Positions 26,312 to 37,189 of a stretch of DNA of 54,837 bases are shown here, one piece after another. The number at the start of each line of letters is the position of its first letter. Positions within the stretch are counted from its first letter, which is position 1. Source of the stretch: Rodentibacter pneumotropicus DSM 21403. GTDB taxonomy: Bacteria; Pseudomonadota; Gammaproteobacteria; Enterobacterales; Pasteurellaceae. Location of the stretch: NCBI RefSeq assembly GCF_000379905.1, contig NZ_KB904046.1, positions 1 through 54,837 on the forward strand, written 5' to 3'. The notes below the pieces were generated by a model. The model was not told the origin of the DNA and did no database searches. It worked only from the letters and a program-made list of their open reading frames with translations. The translations under genes were made by a program, and so were the position numbers.

Positions 26312-27739
26312 TTACCTAATCCCACTCAAGAGCGAGAAAGGGGTGAAAGCACTATGAACTGCTTGAATAAAGAGATATGCAATGATGATGAGTACTAATT
26401 TTTCCCATATGTTTAGATTGAATTTTCCGCCTTGGTGTTGATAGCGAGAATATAAAAATAACCCGATTCCCGGTACATAAAGCAGAACGGAAAGCAGCAA
26501 ATAATTCAGTCCTGAGGCGTATAAAATCCATAAGCCATAGAGAGATGCCATAAAGCCGGTGAGTTTAACATACCAAGGGGCATTTTGCTGAATAGAGAGT
26601 TTCAATAAATACGCACCAATTAAAAAATAAGGCACTAAAATCATTGAGGTGGAAATTAATAATAAGGTGTTATAGCTTTTTCCGGTCAGCAAAACCAATA
26701 ACAAACAAAGTTGTACGATAAATCCGGTAAACCAAAGTGAATTAATTGGCGTATTGTTTTTGTTGAGTTTGTCTAAAATTTTGGGGAAAGCACCATTTTT
26801 TGCACCACGATAAGGTACTTCGGCAGAGAACATTGTCCAGCTGATGTAAGAAGCCAGAACGGACACAATTAAACAGGCGGTAATAATGATTTTACCTGTG
26901 CCGCCAATCATATGTTCGAGTAGTCTAGCCATGGAGGGATTCGGCATCATCGCAATGGTTTCACGGGGTAAAATCCCTAATGAAAGCACGGTGATCGCGA
27001 TATAAAGAGCAAGGGCAATCAAAATGCCTAATACGGTGGCAAGCCCGACATCGGAACGTTTTTTCGCGTGGGCGGATAATACCGCAGCACCTTCCACACC
27101 GGTAAAGACCCAAAGAGTAATTAACATGGTGTTTTTTACTTGGTCGGATATACCTTTATTTAATACGATTGCTTTCGCATCATGGCTAAATGTTTCAGGG
27201 TTGAAATACCAAAGAGAGAGTAAGATAAATAGGATCAGAGGAAAAACTTTCATAAAGGTGGCAATAAGGTTCACGGTTGCCGCTTCTTTTACTCCTTTGG
27301 CGATTAAAATATGCACCAGCCAAACAACAATAGAAGATCCAATAAATGAAGCGATGGTATTTCCTTGTCCAAAAATGACCGCACTTTGGCTATCGGTAAA
27401 AGTACCGATGCCTTCAAAGGCGACCACTAAATAACCCACAATACCGATAGTGGCGCAGAGCCAATAACCCCAAGCAGACATAAATCCTATGAGTTCTCCA
27501 AAGCCTTCTCGTGCATAGGTGTAAATGCCACCGTCTAAGTCAGGGCGAAGCCGGGAAATGAAAAGGAAGGAGAGTCCGAGGAAAATAATCCCGATACCGG
27601 TGATCGCCCAGCCAATAATGAGCGCTTCCGCCCCAGCTACTTCCGCCATATTTTGTGGCAGGCTGAAAATACCCGAGCCAATCATTGAACTCAATACTAA
27701 TGCTGTCAGAGAGAGTAAGCCGATTTTTTTATTTGACAT
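26312..27739 (-). CDS. ydgI: APC-family basic amino acid antiporter (YdgI/ArcD type)
   Basis: This 475-residue membrane protein has 12 or so hydrophobic segments. It begins LSLTALVLSSMIGSGIFSLP, with the APC GSGIF motif, then LRPDLDGGIYTYAREGFGEL and NTMLITLWVFTGVEGAAVLS, all close to E. coli YdgI, a predicted arginine:ornithine antiporter. Family members exchange arginine for ornithine or lysine. No arginine deiminase genes are nearby, so the pathway it serves is not shown here. A good terminator follows. Confidence 0.87.
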   Translation of the reverse strand: MSNKKIGLLSLTALVLSSMIGSGIFSLPQNMAEVAGAEALIIGWAITGIGIIFLGLSFLFISRLRPDLDGGIYTYAREGFGELIGFMSAWGYWLCATIGIVGYLVVAFEGIGTFTDSQSAVIFGQGNTIASFIGSSIVVWLVHILIAKGVKEAATVNLIATFMKVFPLILFILLSLWYFNPETFSHDAKAIVLNKGISDQVKNTMLITLWVFTGVEGAAVLSAHAKKRSDVGLATVLGILIALALYIAITVLSLGILPRETIAMMPNPSMARLLEHMIGGTGKIIITACLIVSVLASYISWTMFSAEVPYRGAKNGAFPKILDKLNKNNTPINSLWFTGFIVQLCLLLVLLTGKSYNTLLLISTSMILVPYFLIGAYLLKLSIQQNAPWYVKLTGFMASLYGLWILYASGLNYLLLSVLLYVPGIGLFLYSRYQHQGGKFNLNIWEKLVLIIIAYLFIQAVHSAFTPFSLLSGIR

Positions 27740-27766
27740 AATGCTTTCCTAAAAAATGATAAAAAA

Positions 27767-28348
27767 TTAAACGGATAAAATAGTTTTCACATATTGTTGT
27801 AATGTTGGGATCACCTCTTGTTCAAACCAAGGATTTTTTTGTAGCCAAAGTTGATTGCGTGGTGAAGGGTGAACTAAGGGAAAAAAGTGCGGTAGAAATT
27901 CACGGTAGTTTTTCACCGTTTCCGTCACATTTAATGTATTTTGTGGTAAATAATATTTTTGTGCGTATTGCCCGATCAACATCGTAAGTTTGATATTTGG
28001 CAACGTGGCTAAAATTGGAGGATGCCATTTTTCCGCAAAGCCTTTGCGTGGCGGTAAATCGCCTGATTTGCCTTTTCCTGGATAATAAAAATCCATGGGG
28101 ATCACAGCAAACAGCCCTGAATGGTAGAACATATCACGATCAACCCCCAGCCATTCACGTAAGCGATCCCCGCTTTTGTCGTTCCAATAAAGACGGGTTT
28201 GTTCCGCTTTTAAACCGGGAGCCTGACCGACAATGTTAATACGTGCCATGCGAGGGGCAGCAAAAAGCGGTTCGATATGGCGAGCGGTGAAATCTTGATT
28301 TTGAGGATCATTGACAATCGCCGTTTTGATTTGGTTGATCGTTTGCAT
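27767..28348 (-). CDS. Uracil-DNA glycosylase family protein
   Basis: This 193-residue protein has the UDG-superfamily motifs INIVGQAPG (motif 1, residues 37-45) and LVHPSPRN (motif 2). YWNDKSGDRLREWLGVD and PRKGFAEKWHP are typical of the short UDG-like proteins found in Pasteurellaceae and other proteobacteria. Motif 1 is not that of family 1 Ung (GQDPYH), so the activity may be on other substrates or lost. It lies just downstream of the APC antiporter on the same strand but with its start 50 bases from the methyltransferase stop. Confidence 0.8.
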   Translation of the reverse strand: MQTINQIKTAIVNDPQNQDFTARHIEPLFAAPRMARINIVGQAPGLKAEQTRLYWNDKSGDRLREWLGVDRDMFYHSGLFAVIPMDFYYPGKGKSGDLPPRKGFAEKWHPPILATLPNIKLTMLIGQYAQKYYLPQNTLNVTETVKNYREFLPHFFPLVHPSPRNQLWLQKNPWFEQEVIPTLQQYVKTILSV

Positions 28349-28397
28349 AATTTGTTGAATTTATCTTATTTTATGGTTGAGGTTCATTGATAAAAGC

Positions 28398-29297
28398 CTA
28401 GCCAAATTTTTCCGCTAATGCCTGGATATGCTCGGGACCAATGCCACAGCAACCGCCAATAATGGTCGCACCGTTTTCAACCCATTTTTCCGTCCAGAGG
28501 AGATATTGTTGTGGATTGAGATCCTGTCGGATTTCATCAAGCCCGTCATTTGCTGTGGCATCTTTAGGTTGTGGTGGGAAGGCATTGGCATAAGCGCCGA
28601 TACGAATGTTTGTTGCATTATGGGTTTTCAACGTATCCTGTGTGACGAGTAACGCTTGTTGAATCACTTCCGGTTGGCAGCAGTTAAATAAAATGGCTTC
28701 TACGCCTAATTCAATCATTTTTTCAACCGCACTTTGCACGGTTTCTCCGGAGCGTAAGCGAGGAACATCAGTAGGTTCATCGTCTTGTAAAGTGAAAGAA
28801 ACCCAGAGTGGGCGATCATCTTTTGGTAGCAAAGGTTTAATGGCTTGAGGTTCGGTCGCCGAACTTTGGGTTTCGCATAGCCAAAAATTCACATAAGGCG
28901 AAAGCCCATCAATGAGCGGTTGAGCCACCTCTTGCACCCGATGAGGCTGGTACAAATCGAAACGGTAAGAGCCGAATAATGGAGGAATCGAGCCGGCAAT
29001 TTTTACATGAGAAACACCCGAATTTTCAACCGCACTTTGGGCTAAAAGCCCGGCAAGATCCGCCAACATTTTTCCATCAGCCTGAAAACGTTGTTCTCCA
29101 ATATGAAAGGGCACAACGGCGTAACTGTTGGTGGTAATCACTTGTGCGCCGCTTTTTATAAAATCCTCATGCACGGATTGAACCGCACTAGGTTGTTGAT
29201 AGAGGGCAAGTGCCGACCATTCAGGCTGCTGAAAAGGCGCTTTACGGCGCGCCAACTCACGCCCCATACCACCGTCTAAAATGATGATGTTTGACAT
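28398..29297 (-). CDS. Homocysteine S-methyltransferase family protein
   Basis: This 299-residue TIM-barrel protein has the Zn-binding cysteines of the family: FNCCQP (near residue 206) and IIGGCCGIGP (near 279). It starts ILDGGMGRELARRKAPF, typical of MmuM-like enzymes that move a methyl group from S-methylmethionine or AdoMet to homocysteine. Length matches MmuM (310). No permease gene such as mmuP is adjacent. No MetJ or MetR site was recognised upstream. Confidence 0.88.
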   Translation of the reverse strand: MSNIIILDGGMGRELARRKAPFQQPEWSALALYQQPSAVQSVHEDFIKSGAQVITTNSYAVVPFHIGEQRFQADGKMLADLAGLLAQSAVENSGVSHVKIAGSIPPLFGSYRFDLYQPHRVQEVAQPLIDGLSPYVNFWLCETQSSATEPQAIKPLLPKDDRPLWVSFTLQDDEPTDVPRLRSGETVQSAVEKMIELGVEAILFNCCQPEVIQQALLVTQDTLKTHNATNIRIGAYANAFPPQPKDATANDGLDEIRQDLNPQQYLLWTEKWVENGATIIGGCCGIGPEHIQALAEKFG

Positions 29298-29335
29298 AGT
29301 GTTATTCCTGAATAAATAGGATTCATAGCTCCAGA

Positions 29336-31201
29336 CTATTTGTATAAATTTTTTACTTGCTCTCTCGTGAAAATTCTTTGGTGTTTATTAAACTCTCGTC
29401 CCATGTAGTAGGCACCAAAATTTGTTAAGTGATCTTGATCACCATAGAGATATTTACCTTCCGCCATAACACTATCTTTTGGCAAATATTGCTGGGCATC
29501 CACCCAATAAACATTCGGAATATCTTTAACTAAATCACGAATAATTTTATTACTTGCGTCAATATTGCCCATTCTATGAATAGGCTGTAAATATTTTTCA
29601 AGACCATATTTTTCCAATAAGTAACCGCGAATAGGAGGGCGAGTAATAGAACTGTTGTTTGCAAACACATAAACTGGTTTTGATTCCGAAAGTTTTTTCA
29701 CCATACTTTTAAAGCGCTGTTGAAAATTAGGAACAATATAAGATTGAGCTTCAAACCGTGGCACGGGCTGCCCCACCATTCTTAGATCATAGAATTCAGA
29801 AATAAATATGACATCATATTTTGCTATCTTATCCCACAGGGATTGACATTCTGGTATAACTTGAGAAACCTCATTGACCATTACCTGACATTCTGGTCCC
29901 AAATTTAAAATATCTGATTTCCACCCTTCTTGTTTTCCGACATATTTAAGAAAATAGTCAAGATGTCCCGCATGGGAATCACCAATTGTTAATATTTTAG
30001 CCGGTATATCTATTTCTAAATCAACATTTGAAATATCTTGTCCAATATGCTCTTTTTCATTCTTTAATTTCCCTTTTGCATAAATATTGTATCCGATTAA
30101 TAAAATAGATGGGGTGAGATATAAATAGAAAAATGCTTTTTTAAATGTGAGTTTAGATTTTCTAATTGGTTGCTCAATAATGTAATAGCTTACAATAGAA
30201 AAAATAACGGTAAGCACTATAATCCCTAAGATTTGAGCATTGTTTAATGTTTGTTCTCCTGTAATGTAATAGGTAAACGCAATAAATATCCAATGATACA
30301 AATATAGTGAATAAGATATTTTTCCAATAAAGACAAAGGATTTACTTGATAAGCAAGCTTTTATAATATTCTGCTGTGTCGTGCTATAAATAATAAGTGC
30401 AGATAATAAACAAGGAAGAAGCAATGTAATGCCTGGGATAAAGTTCATATTTTTATGTATTAAAAATAAACAAGAAAATAATAAAATCGAACTTGAAATA
30501 GCAATAATATTGCTTACTGATTTGTTGCTTTGCTGATTTGTTAATTTATTATAAATGGCTAAAATTGAACCAATTAACAATTCTGGGAAACGTAGGGTTG
30601 ATAAATAGTAAATGTTCGGTTGATATAAAGCATTCTTATAGAAATTAAGTGGAACAAATGATGTTAAAGTGAGTATAAAAAATAGCAGTAATGTAATATA
30701 AAGTAAAGCTTTTATATTTCTAAGCTTTTTATAGGGAAAAATGAGTAATAGTGGGAAGATTAAATAATACTGTTCTTCAACTGCTAATGACCAAATATGT
30801 AATACCGGATTTTCATTAGCGCTTAAATCAAAATAGCCTTGTGTCAATCCAAGATGGAAATTAGATGAAAAAACAGTCGCTAATTCAATGGTTTTTCTTA
30901 ATTGATTGAAATCTTTATAAATAAAAATAGCTGATGCAACGAAAGAAACCAATGCCATGACAGTGATAAAGGCTGGATAGATTCGTTTAATTCTTCGAGT
31001 GTAAAAATTTTTGAAAGTAAAGCGATTTTCTTCTGCTTCTCTTAGAATAATACTGGTAATTAAGAAACCTGAAATGACAAAGAAAATATCCACTCCAAGA
31101 AAACCACCGGGAAGCCAAGTTTCGTTTAAGTGGAAAATAATGACGGAAATAACAGCAATTGCACGTAAACCATCAATTTCCGGGCGGTATTTTATAGACA
31201 T
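29336..31201 (-). CDS. oafA: OafA-like acyltransferase-3 with SGNH domain
   Basis: This 621-residue protein has an N-terminal acyltransferase-3 membrane domain (about 1-350, ten hydrophobic segments; [20 protein letters not shown] with His24, [29 protein letters not shown]) and a C-terminal periplasmic SGNH hydrolase-like domain with TIGDSHAGH and [12 protein letters not shown]. Such proteins O-acetylate surface polysaccharide; in nontypeable H. influenzae oafA acetylates lipooligosaccharide and lies next to ychF. The start at 31201 has TGAGGAAT upstream. The gene is more AT-rich than its neighbours, which fits exchange between strains. Confidence 0.85.
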   Translation of the reverse strand: MSIKYRPEIDGLRAIAVISVIIFHLNETWLPGGFLGVDIFFVISGFLITSIILREAEENRFTFKNFYTRRIKRIYPAFITVMALVSFVASAIFIYKDFNQLRKTIELATVFSSNFHLGLTQGYFDLSANENPVLHIWSLAVEEQYYLIFPLLLIFPYKKLRNIKALLYITLLLFFILTLTSFVPLNFYKNALYQPNIYYLSTLRFPELLIGSILAIYNKLTNQQSNKSVSNIIAISSSILLFSCLFLIHKNMNFIPGITLLLPCLLSALIIYSTTQQNIIKACLSSKSFVFIGKISYSLYLYHWIFIAFTYYITGEQTLNNAQILGIIVLTVIFSIVSYYIIEQPIRKSKLTFKKAFFYLYLTPSILLIGYNIYAKGKLKNEKEHIGQDISNVDLEIDIPAKILTIGDSHAGHLDYFLKYVGKQEGWKSDILNLGPECQVMVNEVSQVIPECQSLWDKIAKYDVIFISEFYDLRMVGQPVPRFEAQSYIVPNFQQRFKSMVKKLSESKPVYVFANNSSITRPPIRGYLLEKYGLEKYLQPIHRMGNIDASNKIIRDLVKDIPNVYWVDAQQYLPKDSVMAEGKYLYGDQDHLTNFGAYYMGREFNKHQRIFTREQVKNLYK

Positions 31202-31226
31202 AATATTCCTCAAAATTTATAAAAAA

Positions 31227-31248
31227 GACCGCACTTTAACGTGCGGTC
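31227..31248 (-). terminator. Paired-USS terminator after ychF
   Basis: GACCGCAC (31227-31234) and GTGCGGTC (31241-31248) form a perfect stem, with TTTTTT on the minus strand. It isolates oafA from ychF transcription. Confidence 0.85.
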
Positions 31249-31262
31249 GTATTGAATTAGGT

Positions 31263-32354
31263 TTATACATTGAAACGGAAGTGCATCACATCGCCGTCTT
31301 GCACAATATAATCTTTCCCTTCTAAACGCCATTTTCCCGCTTCTTTTGCGCCATTTTCCCCTTTGAATTGGATAAAATCTTCATAGGCGATAACTTCGGC
31401 ACGGATAAAGCCTTTTTCGAAATCCGTGTGAATAACGGCAGCGGCTTTTGGTGCGGTCGCGCCTACGGAAACCGTCCAAGCTCGCACTTCTTTTACGCCT
31501 GCGGTGAAGTAAGTTTGAAGATTTAACAAGGCGTATCCGGCACGAATCACTCGGTTCAAGCCCGGTTCTTCAATCCCCAAATCTTGTAAAAATTCCGTTT
31601 TTTCTTCATCTTCCAATTCCGCAATTTCTGCTTCAATGGCAGCACAAACAGGCACAACCACCGAGCCTTCTTTTTCGGCAAACTCACGAACTTTGTCAAG
31701 ATACGGATTGTTTTCAAAACCGTCTTCATTGACGTTGGCGATATACATGGTTGGTTTTAGGGTGAGGAAGTTATAGCTTTTAATCGCATGGAGTTCTTCT
31801 TTATCAAGGGGAACAGAACGAATCATTCCCGCTTCAGAAAGAACAGGAAGGATTTTTTCCATGACAGAAAGTTCAAATTTCGCTTCTTTATCGCCACCTT
31901 TGGCACGTTTTTGTAAACGTTGAATGGCACGCTCGCAACTATCCAAATCGGCAAGAGCAAGCTCGGTATTGATGGTTTCAATATCATTTAACGGATCGAT
32001 TTTTCCCGCCACGTGAACAATATCGTCATTTTCAAAACAGCGAACAACATGACCGATAGCATCGGTTTCACGAATATTGGCTAAGAATTTATTGCCTAAT
32101 CCTTCGCCTTTACTGGCACCCGCCACTAAACCTGCGATATCCACAAATTCCATCGTTGTTGGAAGCACACGTTCCGGTTTAACGATTTCCGCAAGGGCAT
32201 CAAGGCGGGGATCCGGCATCGGTACAACACCGGTGTTAGGTTCGATAGTACAGAACGGATAATTTGCCGCCTCAATGCCGGCCTTGGTGAGCGCGTTAAA
32301 AAGGGTCGATTTACCGACGTTTGGTAAACCTACGATACCACATTTGAATCCCAT
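31263..32354 (-). CDS. ychF: YchF, redox-regulated ATPase
   Basis: This 363-residue Obg-family P-loop NTPase has GLPNVGKST (9-17), switch region [17 protein letters not shown] and NVNE in place of the GTP-specific NKxD, which explains ATP use by YchF/OLA1. A helical middle domain (about 130-200) and C-terminal TGS domain follow. It binds ribosomes and modulates oxidative-stress responses. It lies 49 bases downstream of pth, the usual pairing. Confidence 0.96.
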   Translation of the reverse strand: MGFKCGIVGLPNVGKSTLFNALTKAGIEAANYPFCTIEPNTGVVPMPDPRLDALAEIVKPERVLPTTMEFVDIAGLVAGASKGEGLGNKFLANIRETDAIGHVVRCFENDDIVHVAGKIDPLNDIETINTELALADLDSCERAIQRLQKRAKGGDKEAKFELSVMEKILPVLSEAGMIRSVPLDKEELHAIKSYNFLTLKPTMYIANVNEDGFENNPYLDKVREFAEKEGSVVVPVCAAIEAEIAELEDEEKTEFLQDLGIEEPGLNRVIRAGYALLNLQTYFTAGVKEVRAWTVSVGATAPKAAAVIHTDFEKGFIRAEVIAYEDFIQFKGENGAKEAGKWRLEGKDYIVQDGDVMHFRFNV

Positions 32355-32402
32355 AATTTTTCCTTATATTGAATCAAAAAAGTTGCGAAAATGACCGCAC
32401 TT

Positions 32403-32987
32403 TTAAATTTTAAAACTATTTAAACGGTTGGTGGCTTTCACCATGCCGTCTTTAAAAATCATCTCCACGCAATCTGTGGCTTCATCAAGGGCTTTTTCAA
32501 GGGCTTGACGATCGGTCGGTGAGGGTTTGTTAAGCACATAACCGGCAACCAAATCCCGATGCCCCGGATGACCGATGCCTAAGCGTAAACGGTAGAAATT
32601 GTTGTTATTTCCCAGTTTTGCCACAATGTCTTTCAAGCCGTTATGTCCACCGTGTCCGCCGCCCAATTTAAGTTTTGCGGCTCCGGGCGGTAAATCCAGT
32701 TCATCGTGAATCACCAGTATTTCTTCCGGTTGAATACGATAAAATCCTCTCAAGGCAGCCACTGCTTTACCGCTCAAATTCATAAAGGTAGTGGGTACAA
32801 GCAAGCGGACTTCTTTTCCATTGACTAAAGTGCGGGCAGTTTTACCGAAGAATTTGTTTTCAGGATTAAGTGTGGTATTGAAACGATGTGCTAAACGTTC
32901 TACCAACCATTCTCCAGCATTATGGCGTGTCTCGGCATATTTATCCCCGGTATTGCCAAGTCCGACGATGAGTTTTATTTCAGACAT
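32403..32987 (-). CDS. pth: Peptidyl-tRNA hydrolase Pth
   Basis: This 194-residue enzyme releases peptides from tRNAs that dropped off ribosomes. Active-site residues are in [19 protein letters not shown] (Asn12, His22) and [10 protein letters not shown] (catalytic Asp). The tail contains the [10 protein letters not shown] block. Length matches E. coli Pth (194). It is upstream of ychF on the same strand. Confidence 0.96.
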   Translation of the reverse strand: MSEIKLIVGLGNTGDKYAETRHNAGEWLVERLAHRFNTTLNPENKFFGKTARTLVNGKEVRLLVPTTFMNLSGKAVAALRGFYRIQPEEILVIHDELDLPPGAAKLKLGGGHGGHNGLKDIVAKLGNNNNFYRLRLGIGHPGHRDLVAGYVLNKPSPTDRQALEKALDEATDCVEMIFKDGMVKATNRLNSFKI

Positions 32988-33046
32988 ATTGTGTAATGAT
33001 TAAAAAATAGTGGTGTATTGTAGCGAAATGCAGGTAAATTCTCAAT

Positions 33047-33463
33047 CTATAACGCCAGTACAAGGACGCCCGCTAAAATCAAGAGGCCTCCTATGATGAG
33101 TTTCAAACTCAAGGGTTCGCCTAAGATGACAACGCCTAAAATAATGGCGATGACAACACTCAGTTTATCGATAGATGCAACCCAAGAGGTGGGGGCGAGT
33201 TGCAATGCACGGTAATAACATAACCAAGATAACCCCGTTGCGATACCGGATAACACTAAGAACGTGAAAGGCTTTGTGGCGATATGTTGTGGCAATTGCC
33301 GTTCATTACGGGCGGAAATAATACCGGCGGTGACGAGTAATACTACAATGGTGCGTATAAAAGTAGCAAGATTGCTGTTCATTCCTTCCACGCCAAGTTT
33401 GCCTAAAATAGCAGTGAGTCCTGCAAAAAATGCCGAACCTACGGCAAAAAATATCTAATTCAT
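33047..33463 (-). pseudogene. EamA/DMT-type small transporter with an amber codon at position 3
   Basis: The full frame runs from ATG at 33461-33463, preceded by AAGGGAAT, to the stop at 33047, 139 codons including a TAG at 33455-33457 as codon 3. The rest reads IFFAVGSAFFAGLTAILGKL through to LSWLCYYRALQLAPTSWVAS and LGEPLSLKLIIGGLLILAGV, a one-domain EamA protein of four to five helices. A Trp codon (TGG) at position 3 is the obvious ancestor. Without suppression, translation could only restart at GTG 33391, giving 114 residues without the first helix. It may be a recent pseudogene or a sequencing error. Confidence 0.7.
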
Positions 33464-33503
33464 TTTATTCCCTTATTTTATCGTTAAAATTATTCACAAA
33501 CTC

Positions 33504-33576
33504 GCTTACTCATTTGTTCATCCCTATCGGGGCAAAGCCAACATTCAAAAAACGTTGTTTTTTGTGACCGGTCTTT
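33504..33576. repeat. Structured intergenic repeat, copy B
   Basis: This shares with copy A (18967-19056) the core AAAGCCAAC-TTCAAAA and the end TTTTGTGACCG. The preceding small stem is CCC/GGGG here, and the last stem is AAAAAA/TTTTTT instead of AAAATCC/GGATTTT. The stem sequence differs but pairing is kept. It ends in a degenerate uptake signal (GACCGGTCTTTT) just before the rnfH promoter. Confidence 0.6.
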
Positions 33577-33581
33577 TCCGC

Positions 33582-33587
33582 TATAAT
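33582..33587 (+). promoter_or_regulatory. -10 box upstream of rnfH
   Basis: TATAAT lies 34 bases before the preferred rnfH ATG. The -35 region falls in the T-rich end of the structured repeat and has no good consensus. Confidence 0.5.
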
Positions 33588-33620
33588 AGCCCAAAAAATT
33601 TTTAGATGAAGAAATCATTG

Positions 33621-33935
33621 ATGAGCCAGATTAATATTGAAATCGCCTATGCCTTGCCGGAACGCTATTATTTAAAAACTTTTCAGGTAGAAGAAGGCAC
33701 GATGGTGCAAACTGCCATTTTACAATCCGGTATTTTGCAACAATTTACCGACATTGACTTGCGTGAAAATAAAGTCGGGATTTTTAGCCGTCCGGCAAAA
33801 TTAACCGATATATTGAAAGAAGGTGATCGGATTGAAATTTATCGTCCGTTATTGGCCGATCCGAAAGAAATCCGCCGTAAACGCGCAGCAGAACAAGCCG
33901 CTCAAACTAATAAAGAAAAAGGAGCCCAAAAATGA
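33621..33935 (+). CDS. rnfH: RnfH family protein
   Basis: From ATG 33621 this is 104 residues with a ubiquitin-like beta-grasp fold: [20 protein letters not shown], then [20 protein letters not shown] and [19 protein letters not shown], the hallmark of RnfH/UPF0125. It resembles the H. influenzae homologue, which begins at the equivalent Met. An upstream ATG at 33606 adds five residues. The role is not known. It overlaps roxA by four bases. Confidence 0.9.
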   Translation: MSQINIEIAYALPERYYLKTFQVEEGTMVQTAILQSGILQQFTDIDLRENKVGIFSRPAKLTDILKEGDRIEIYRPLLADPKEIRRKRAAEQAAQTNKEKGAQK

Positions 33936-35152
33936 CCGCACTTGCCCAAGCCGATTTTTGCTTACCCGAGCATATTACCCCTGAAATTTTCTTGCGGGAT
34001 TATTGGCAGAAAAAGCCGCTGATTATCCGCAACGGTTTGCCTGAAATCGTGGGACAGTTTGAACCGCAAGATATTATTGAGTTGGCGCAAAATGAAGATG
34101 CCACGGCACGTTTGGTGAAAACCTTTTCAAGTGATGATTGGAAGGTGTTTTTTAGCCCATTGACGGAAAAAGATTTCAAAAATTTGCCGGAAAAATGGTC
34201 GGTGCTGGTGCAAAATTTGGAACAATGGTCGCCGGAATTGGGGCAGCTTTGGAGCAAATTTGGCTTTATTCCCCAATGGCAACGAGATGACATTATGGTG
34301 TCTTATGCGCCAAAGGGTGGCTCGGTGGGCAAACATTATGACGAATATGACGTGTTTCTGGTGCAAGGCTATGGTCGCCGCCGTTGGCAACTGGGAAAAT
34401 GGTGTGATTCAAGCACTGAATTTAAACCGAATCAGCCTATTCGTATTTTTGACGATATGGGGGATTTGGTGATTGATGAAGTGATGAATCCGGGCGATAT
34501 TCTTTATATACCGGCAAGAATGGCGCATTATGGCGTAGCGGAGGAGGATTGTTTGACCTTCTCTTTTGGTTTGCGTTATCCGAATTTGACCCATTTAATT
34601 GATGGCATTAGTAAAGGTTTTTGTCATCAAGATCCGGATTTGAATTTAAGCGAATTTGATTTACCGCTTCGCTTGACGCAATCAGCGCAGCGTACAGGAA
34701 AACTTGCCGATGAAAACATTCAGGTGATGAAGCAACAACTACTGGATAAACTTGCCCATTCTGAAGCCTTTGATAAATTATTCAAACAAGCGGTGGCAAC
34801 AGCGGTGAGCTCACGCCGTTATGAACTCTTGGTGTCTGAAGAAATGAGTGATCCGGAGGAGGTGCGTGCCGATTTAGAAGAGGGAGCGTTACTTTGTCAG
34901 GATAACAATTGCAAGTTGCTTTATACGGAAAATCCCCTTCGCATTTATGCTAATGGTGAATGGTTAGACGAATTAAATTTGATTGAAACGGAAGTCTTGA
35001 AGCGCTTAGCAGATGGTGAATCCTTAGATTGGGCATTTTTAATGGATTTAACGAATGAAACAGAAGATCCGGAAACAGCGATGGAATTATTGTTAGATTC
35101 AATTTGTAACTGGCTGGACGATGGCTGGGTGTTGTTAGATGAATATGTCTGA
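33932..35152 (+). CDS. roxA: RoxA (YcfD), 50S ribosomal protein L16 arginine hydroxylase
   Basis: This 406-residue JmjC/cupin-4 oxygenase uses Fe(II) and 2-oxoglutarate to hydroxylate an Arg of L16. Metal ligands are His135 and Asp137 in [13 protein letters not shown] and His199 in ARMAHYG. A C-terminal winged-helix region follows. The start codon is embedded in an uptake signal (ATGACCGCACTT), which therefore encodes Thr-Ala-Leu. It overlaps rnfH by ATGA and xseA by 14 bases. Confidence 0.93.
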   Translation: MTALAQADFCLPEHITPEIFLRDYWQKKPLIIRNGLPEIVGQFEPQDIIELAQNEDATARLVKTFSSDDWKVFFSPLTEKDFKNLPEKWSVLVQNLEQWSPELGQLWSKFGFIPQWQRDDIMVSYAPKGGSVGKHYDEYDVFLVQGYGRRRWQLGKWCDSSTEFKPNQPIRIFDDMGDLVIDEVMNPGDILYIPARMAHYGVAEEDCLTFSFGLRYPNLTHLIDGISKGFCHQDPDLNLSEFDLPLRLTQSAQRTGKLADENIQVMKQQLLDKLAHSEAFDKLFKQAVATAVSSRRYELLVSEEMSDPEEVRADLEEGALLCQDNNCKLLYTENPLRIYANGEWLDELNLIETEVLKRLADGESLDWAFLMDLTNETEDPETAMELLLDSICNWLDDGWVLLDEYV

Positions 35153-36464
35153 GAATATTTATTCCGTATCTCAACTCAACAATGCGACACGCCAAATGTT
35201 GGAAAGCCATTTTTCCCAGATTTGGCTGATGGGGGAAATTTCTAATTTTACCCAACCGGTATCGGGGCATTGGTATCTCACCTTAAAAGATGAAAATGCG
35301 CAGGTGCGTTGTGCTATGTTTCGGATGAAAAATTTGCGTGTGGCGTTTCGTCCGCAGAATGGTATGCAGGTATTGGTGCGGGCTAATGTGAGCTTATACG
35401 AGCCGCGTGGTGATTATCAGATTATTATTGATTCTATGCACCCGGCAGGTGAAGGCCTGTTGCAACAGCAATTTGAAGCTCTGAAAATGAAGCTGGCAGC
35501 AGAGGGACTCTTTGCCCAAAATCTCAAGAAAAATTTACCGCACTTTAGTAAAGCCGTGGGGGTGATTACTTCATCTACCGGTGCGGCATTGCAAGATATT
35601 TTGCATATTTTGGCACGTAGAGATCCAAGTTTAAAAGTGGTGATTTATCCTACGGCTGTACAAGGCAAAGAGGCTGTGGCTGAGATTGTACAGATGATCG
35701 AACTGGCAAATGCACGGCAAGAAGTGGACGTGTTGATTGTGGGGCGGGGTGGTGGTTCGTTAGAGGACCTGTGGTGTTTTAACGAGGAATCTGTTGCTCG
35801 TGCAATTTTTTGCTCCACGCTGCCGATTATTAGTGCCGTAGGCCATGAAACGGATGTCACCATTGCGGATTTTGTTGCTGATCTTCGAGCGCCTACGCCT
35901 TCTGCAGCGGCAGAATTAGTCAGCAGAAACCAAGAGGAACTACTACTACAACTCCGCCATCAGCAACAGCGTTTAGATATGGCTTTCGATCGCTTATTTA
36001 GCGAAAAAAGCCAAGGATTAAAACAGCTTATATTTCGGTTGCAAAATCAGCATCCACAGAATCAATTGCATATTCAGCAAACGAAGAATGAACAACTTGC
36101 ACAGCGTTTACAATTTGCGATGCTGCGTCAGCTGGAAAAAATACAGCAAAAATTGACCGCACTTTCCCTTCGTTTGGCTCAAAATCCCTTACCTTACTGT
36201 ATCCAGCGTCATCAACAACAATTAGTGCAATTACAAGGGCGATTACATTTTAGTGCAAACCGTCAATTAACAGAGCGACAAAACAGGCTTGCGACATTAT
36301 GTGGAAAACTAGATGGATTGAGCCCGTTGAAAGTTTTGGCTCGCGGTTATTCCATTGCAACAACAGTGCAAGGAAAAGCAATCACAAGTATGAATGACGT
36401 TAAACCCGGGGATGAGATCACGACAAAAGTCGCTGATGGAAATATTCGTAGCAGGGTTGTGTGA
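35139..36464 (+). CDS. xseA: Exonuclease VII large subunit XseA
   Basis: This 441-residue protein has an N-terminal OB fold (about 10-100; [20 protein letters not shown]), the catalytic exonuclease VII domain ([56 protein letters not shown]) and a long coiled coil (about 265-395). It degrades single-stranded DNA with XseB, which is not in this window. ATG 35139 or 35145 are both possible starts, inside the end of roxA. Confidence 0.95.
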   Translation: MNMSENIYSVSQLNNATRQMLESHFSQIWLMGEISNFTQPVSGHWYLTLKDENAQVRCAMFRMKNLRVAFRPQNGMQVLVRANVSLYEPRGDYQIIIDSMHPAGEGLLQQQFEALKMKLAAEGLFAQNLKKNLPHFSKAVGVITSSTGAALQDILHILARRDPSLKVVIYPTAVQGKEAVAEIVQMIELANARQEVDVLIVGRGGGSLEDLWCFNEESVARAIFCSTLPIISAVGHETDVTIADFVADLRAPTPSAAAELVSRNQEELLLQLRHQQQRLDMAFDRLFSEKSQGLKQLIFRLQNQHPQNQLHIQQTKNEQLAQRLQFAMLRQLEKIQQKLTALSLRLAQNPLPYCIQRHQQQLVQLQGRLHFSANRQLTERQNRLATLCGKLDGLSPLKVLARGYSIATTVQGKAITSMNDVKPGDEITTKVADGNIRSRVV

Positions 36465-36509
36465 AATTAGATGAAAGTGGTTGATAGAGTTATTTTAGTG
36501 TTTTTTCAG

Positions 36510-36539
36510 AAAAAGTGCGGGTTATCAACCGCACTTTTT
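36510..36539 (+). terminator. Paired-USS terminator after xseA
   Basis: AAAAAGTGCGG and CCGCACTTTTT form a perfect 11-base stem with an eight-base loop and a following T-run. It closes the rnfH-roxA-xseA operon. Confidence 0.9.
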
Positions 36540-36649
36540 TTATAATTCCTATTTATTCTTCTGCCGTACGGTCTTTAATACTCGCTTTGCTATCCTTTCA
36601 AAATTCAGGGAGTAGAAAATCATTGTACTGCGCACTTTTAGCGTTTGTT

Positions 36650-37024
36650 TTATTGTTCTCTGGAAATAGCATCAAGCCAGTTGATCAAAGCTCGTTTTTG
36701 TTCACTATTCATTTGTTGCCAATGGTAGTCAAGACGAAAACGTAAGGCATCATTATGTATGGGAACGTAGAGCTGTTTGTTGTCTAGGTTGAAGGTTTTG
36801 CTATCACTGAAAAACCAATCAATGGGGGTATCTAAAATAATAGCTATATCCACCAAATGATTCACATTCATTTTGGTTGCTCCTCGTTCATAACGGGAAA
36901 ATTGTTGTTGTGATACGCCGATTTTTTCAGCTAATACTTCAGCGCTGATGCCCAGTTCCTTACGGCGAAGTTGAATCCTTTTGCCGATAGCGATATCTGT
37001 TTCCGCTGCGGTAAATCTTGCCAT
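36650..37024 (-). CDS. XRE-family regulator next to the adhesin locus
   Basis: From ATG 37024 (GAGAG upstream) this is a 124-residue protein with a Cro/C1-type helix-turn-helix at residues 14-68: GKRIQLRRKELGISAEVLAE, then KIGVSQQQFSRYERGATKMN and LDTPIDWFF, the typical end of the domain. The tail (70-124) is charged and unknown. It is divergent from the decayed gene and the adhesin to its right, so control of that locus is plausible. It differs from the repressor at 74-409. Confidence 0.85.
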   Translation of the reverse strand: MARFTAAETDIAIGKRIQLRRKELGISAEVLAEKIGVSQQQFSRYERGATKMNVNHLVDIAIILDTPIDWFFSDSKTFNLDNKQLYVPIHNDALRFRLDYHWQQMNSEQKRALINWLDAISREQ

Positions 37025-37189
37025 GTTATCTCTCATTGTATGAAATCAGTATTATTTCCATTTTTTGTGACAATATGATTTCAAGTTACTCAATGATTGA
37101 TATTTTTTATTATTTTTTAAAAATAGTTGATTGTCTTGAGGTTGTAATATTATAATTTAACTCAACCAATGATTTTTCGTTGATTCATA

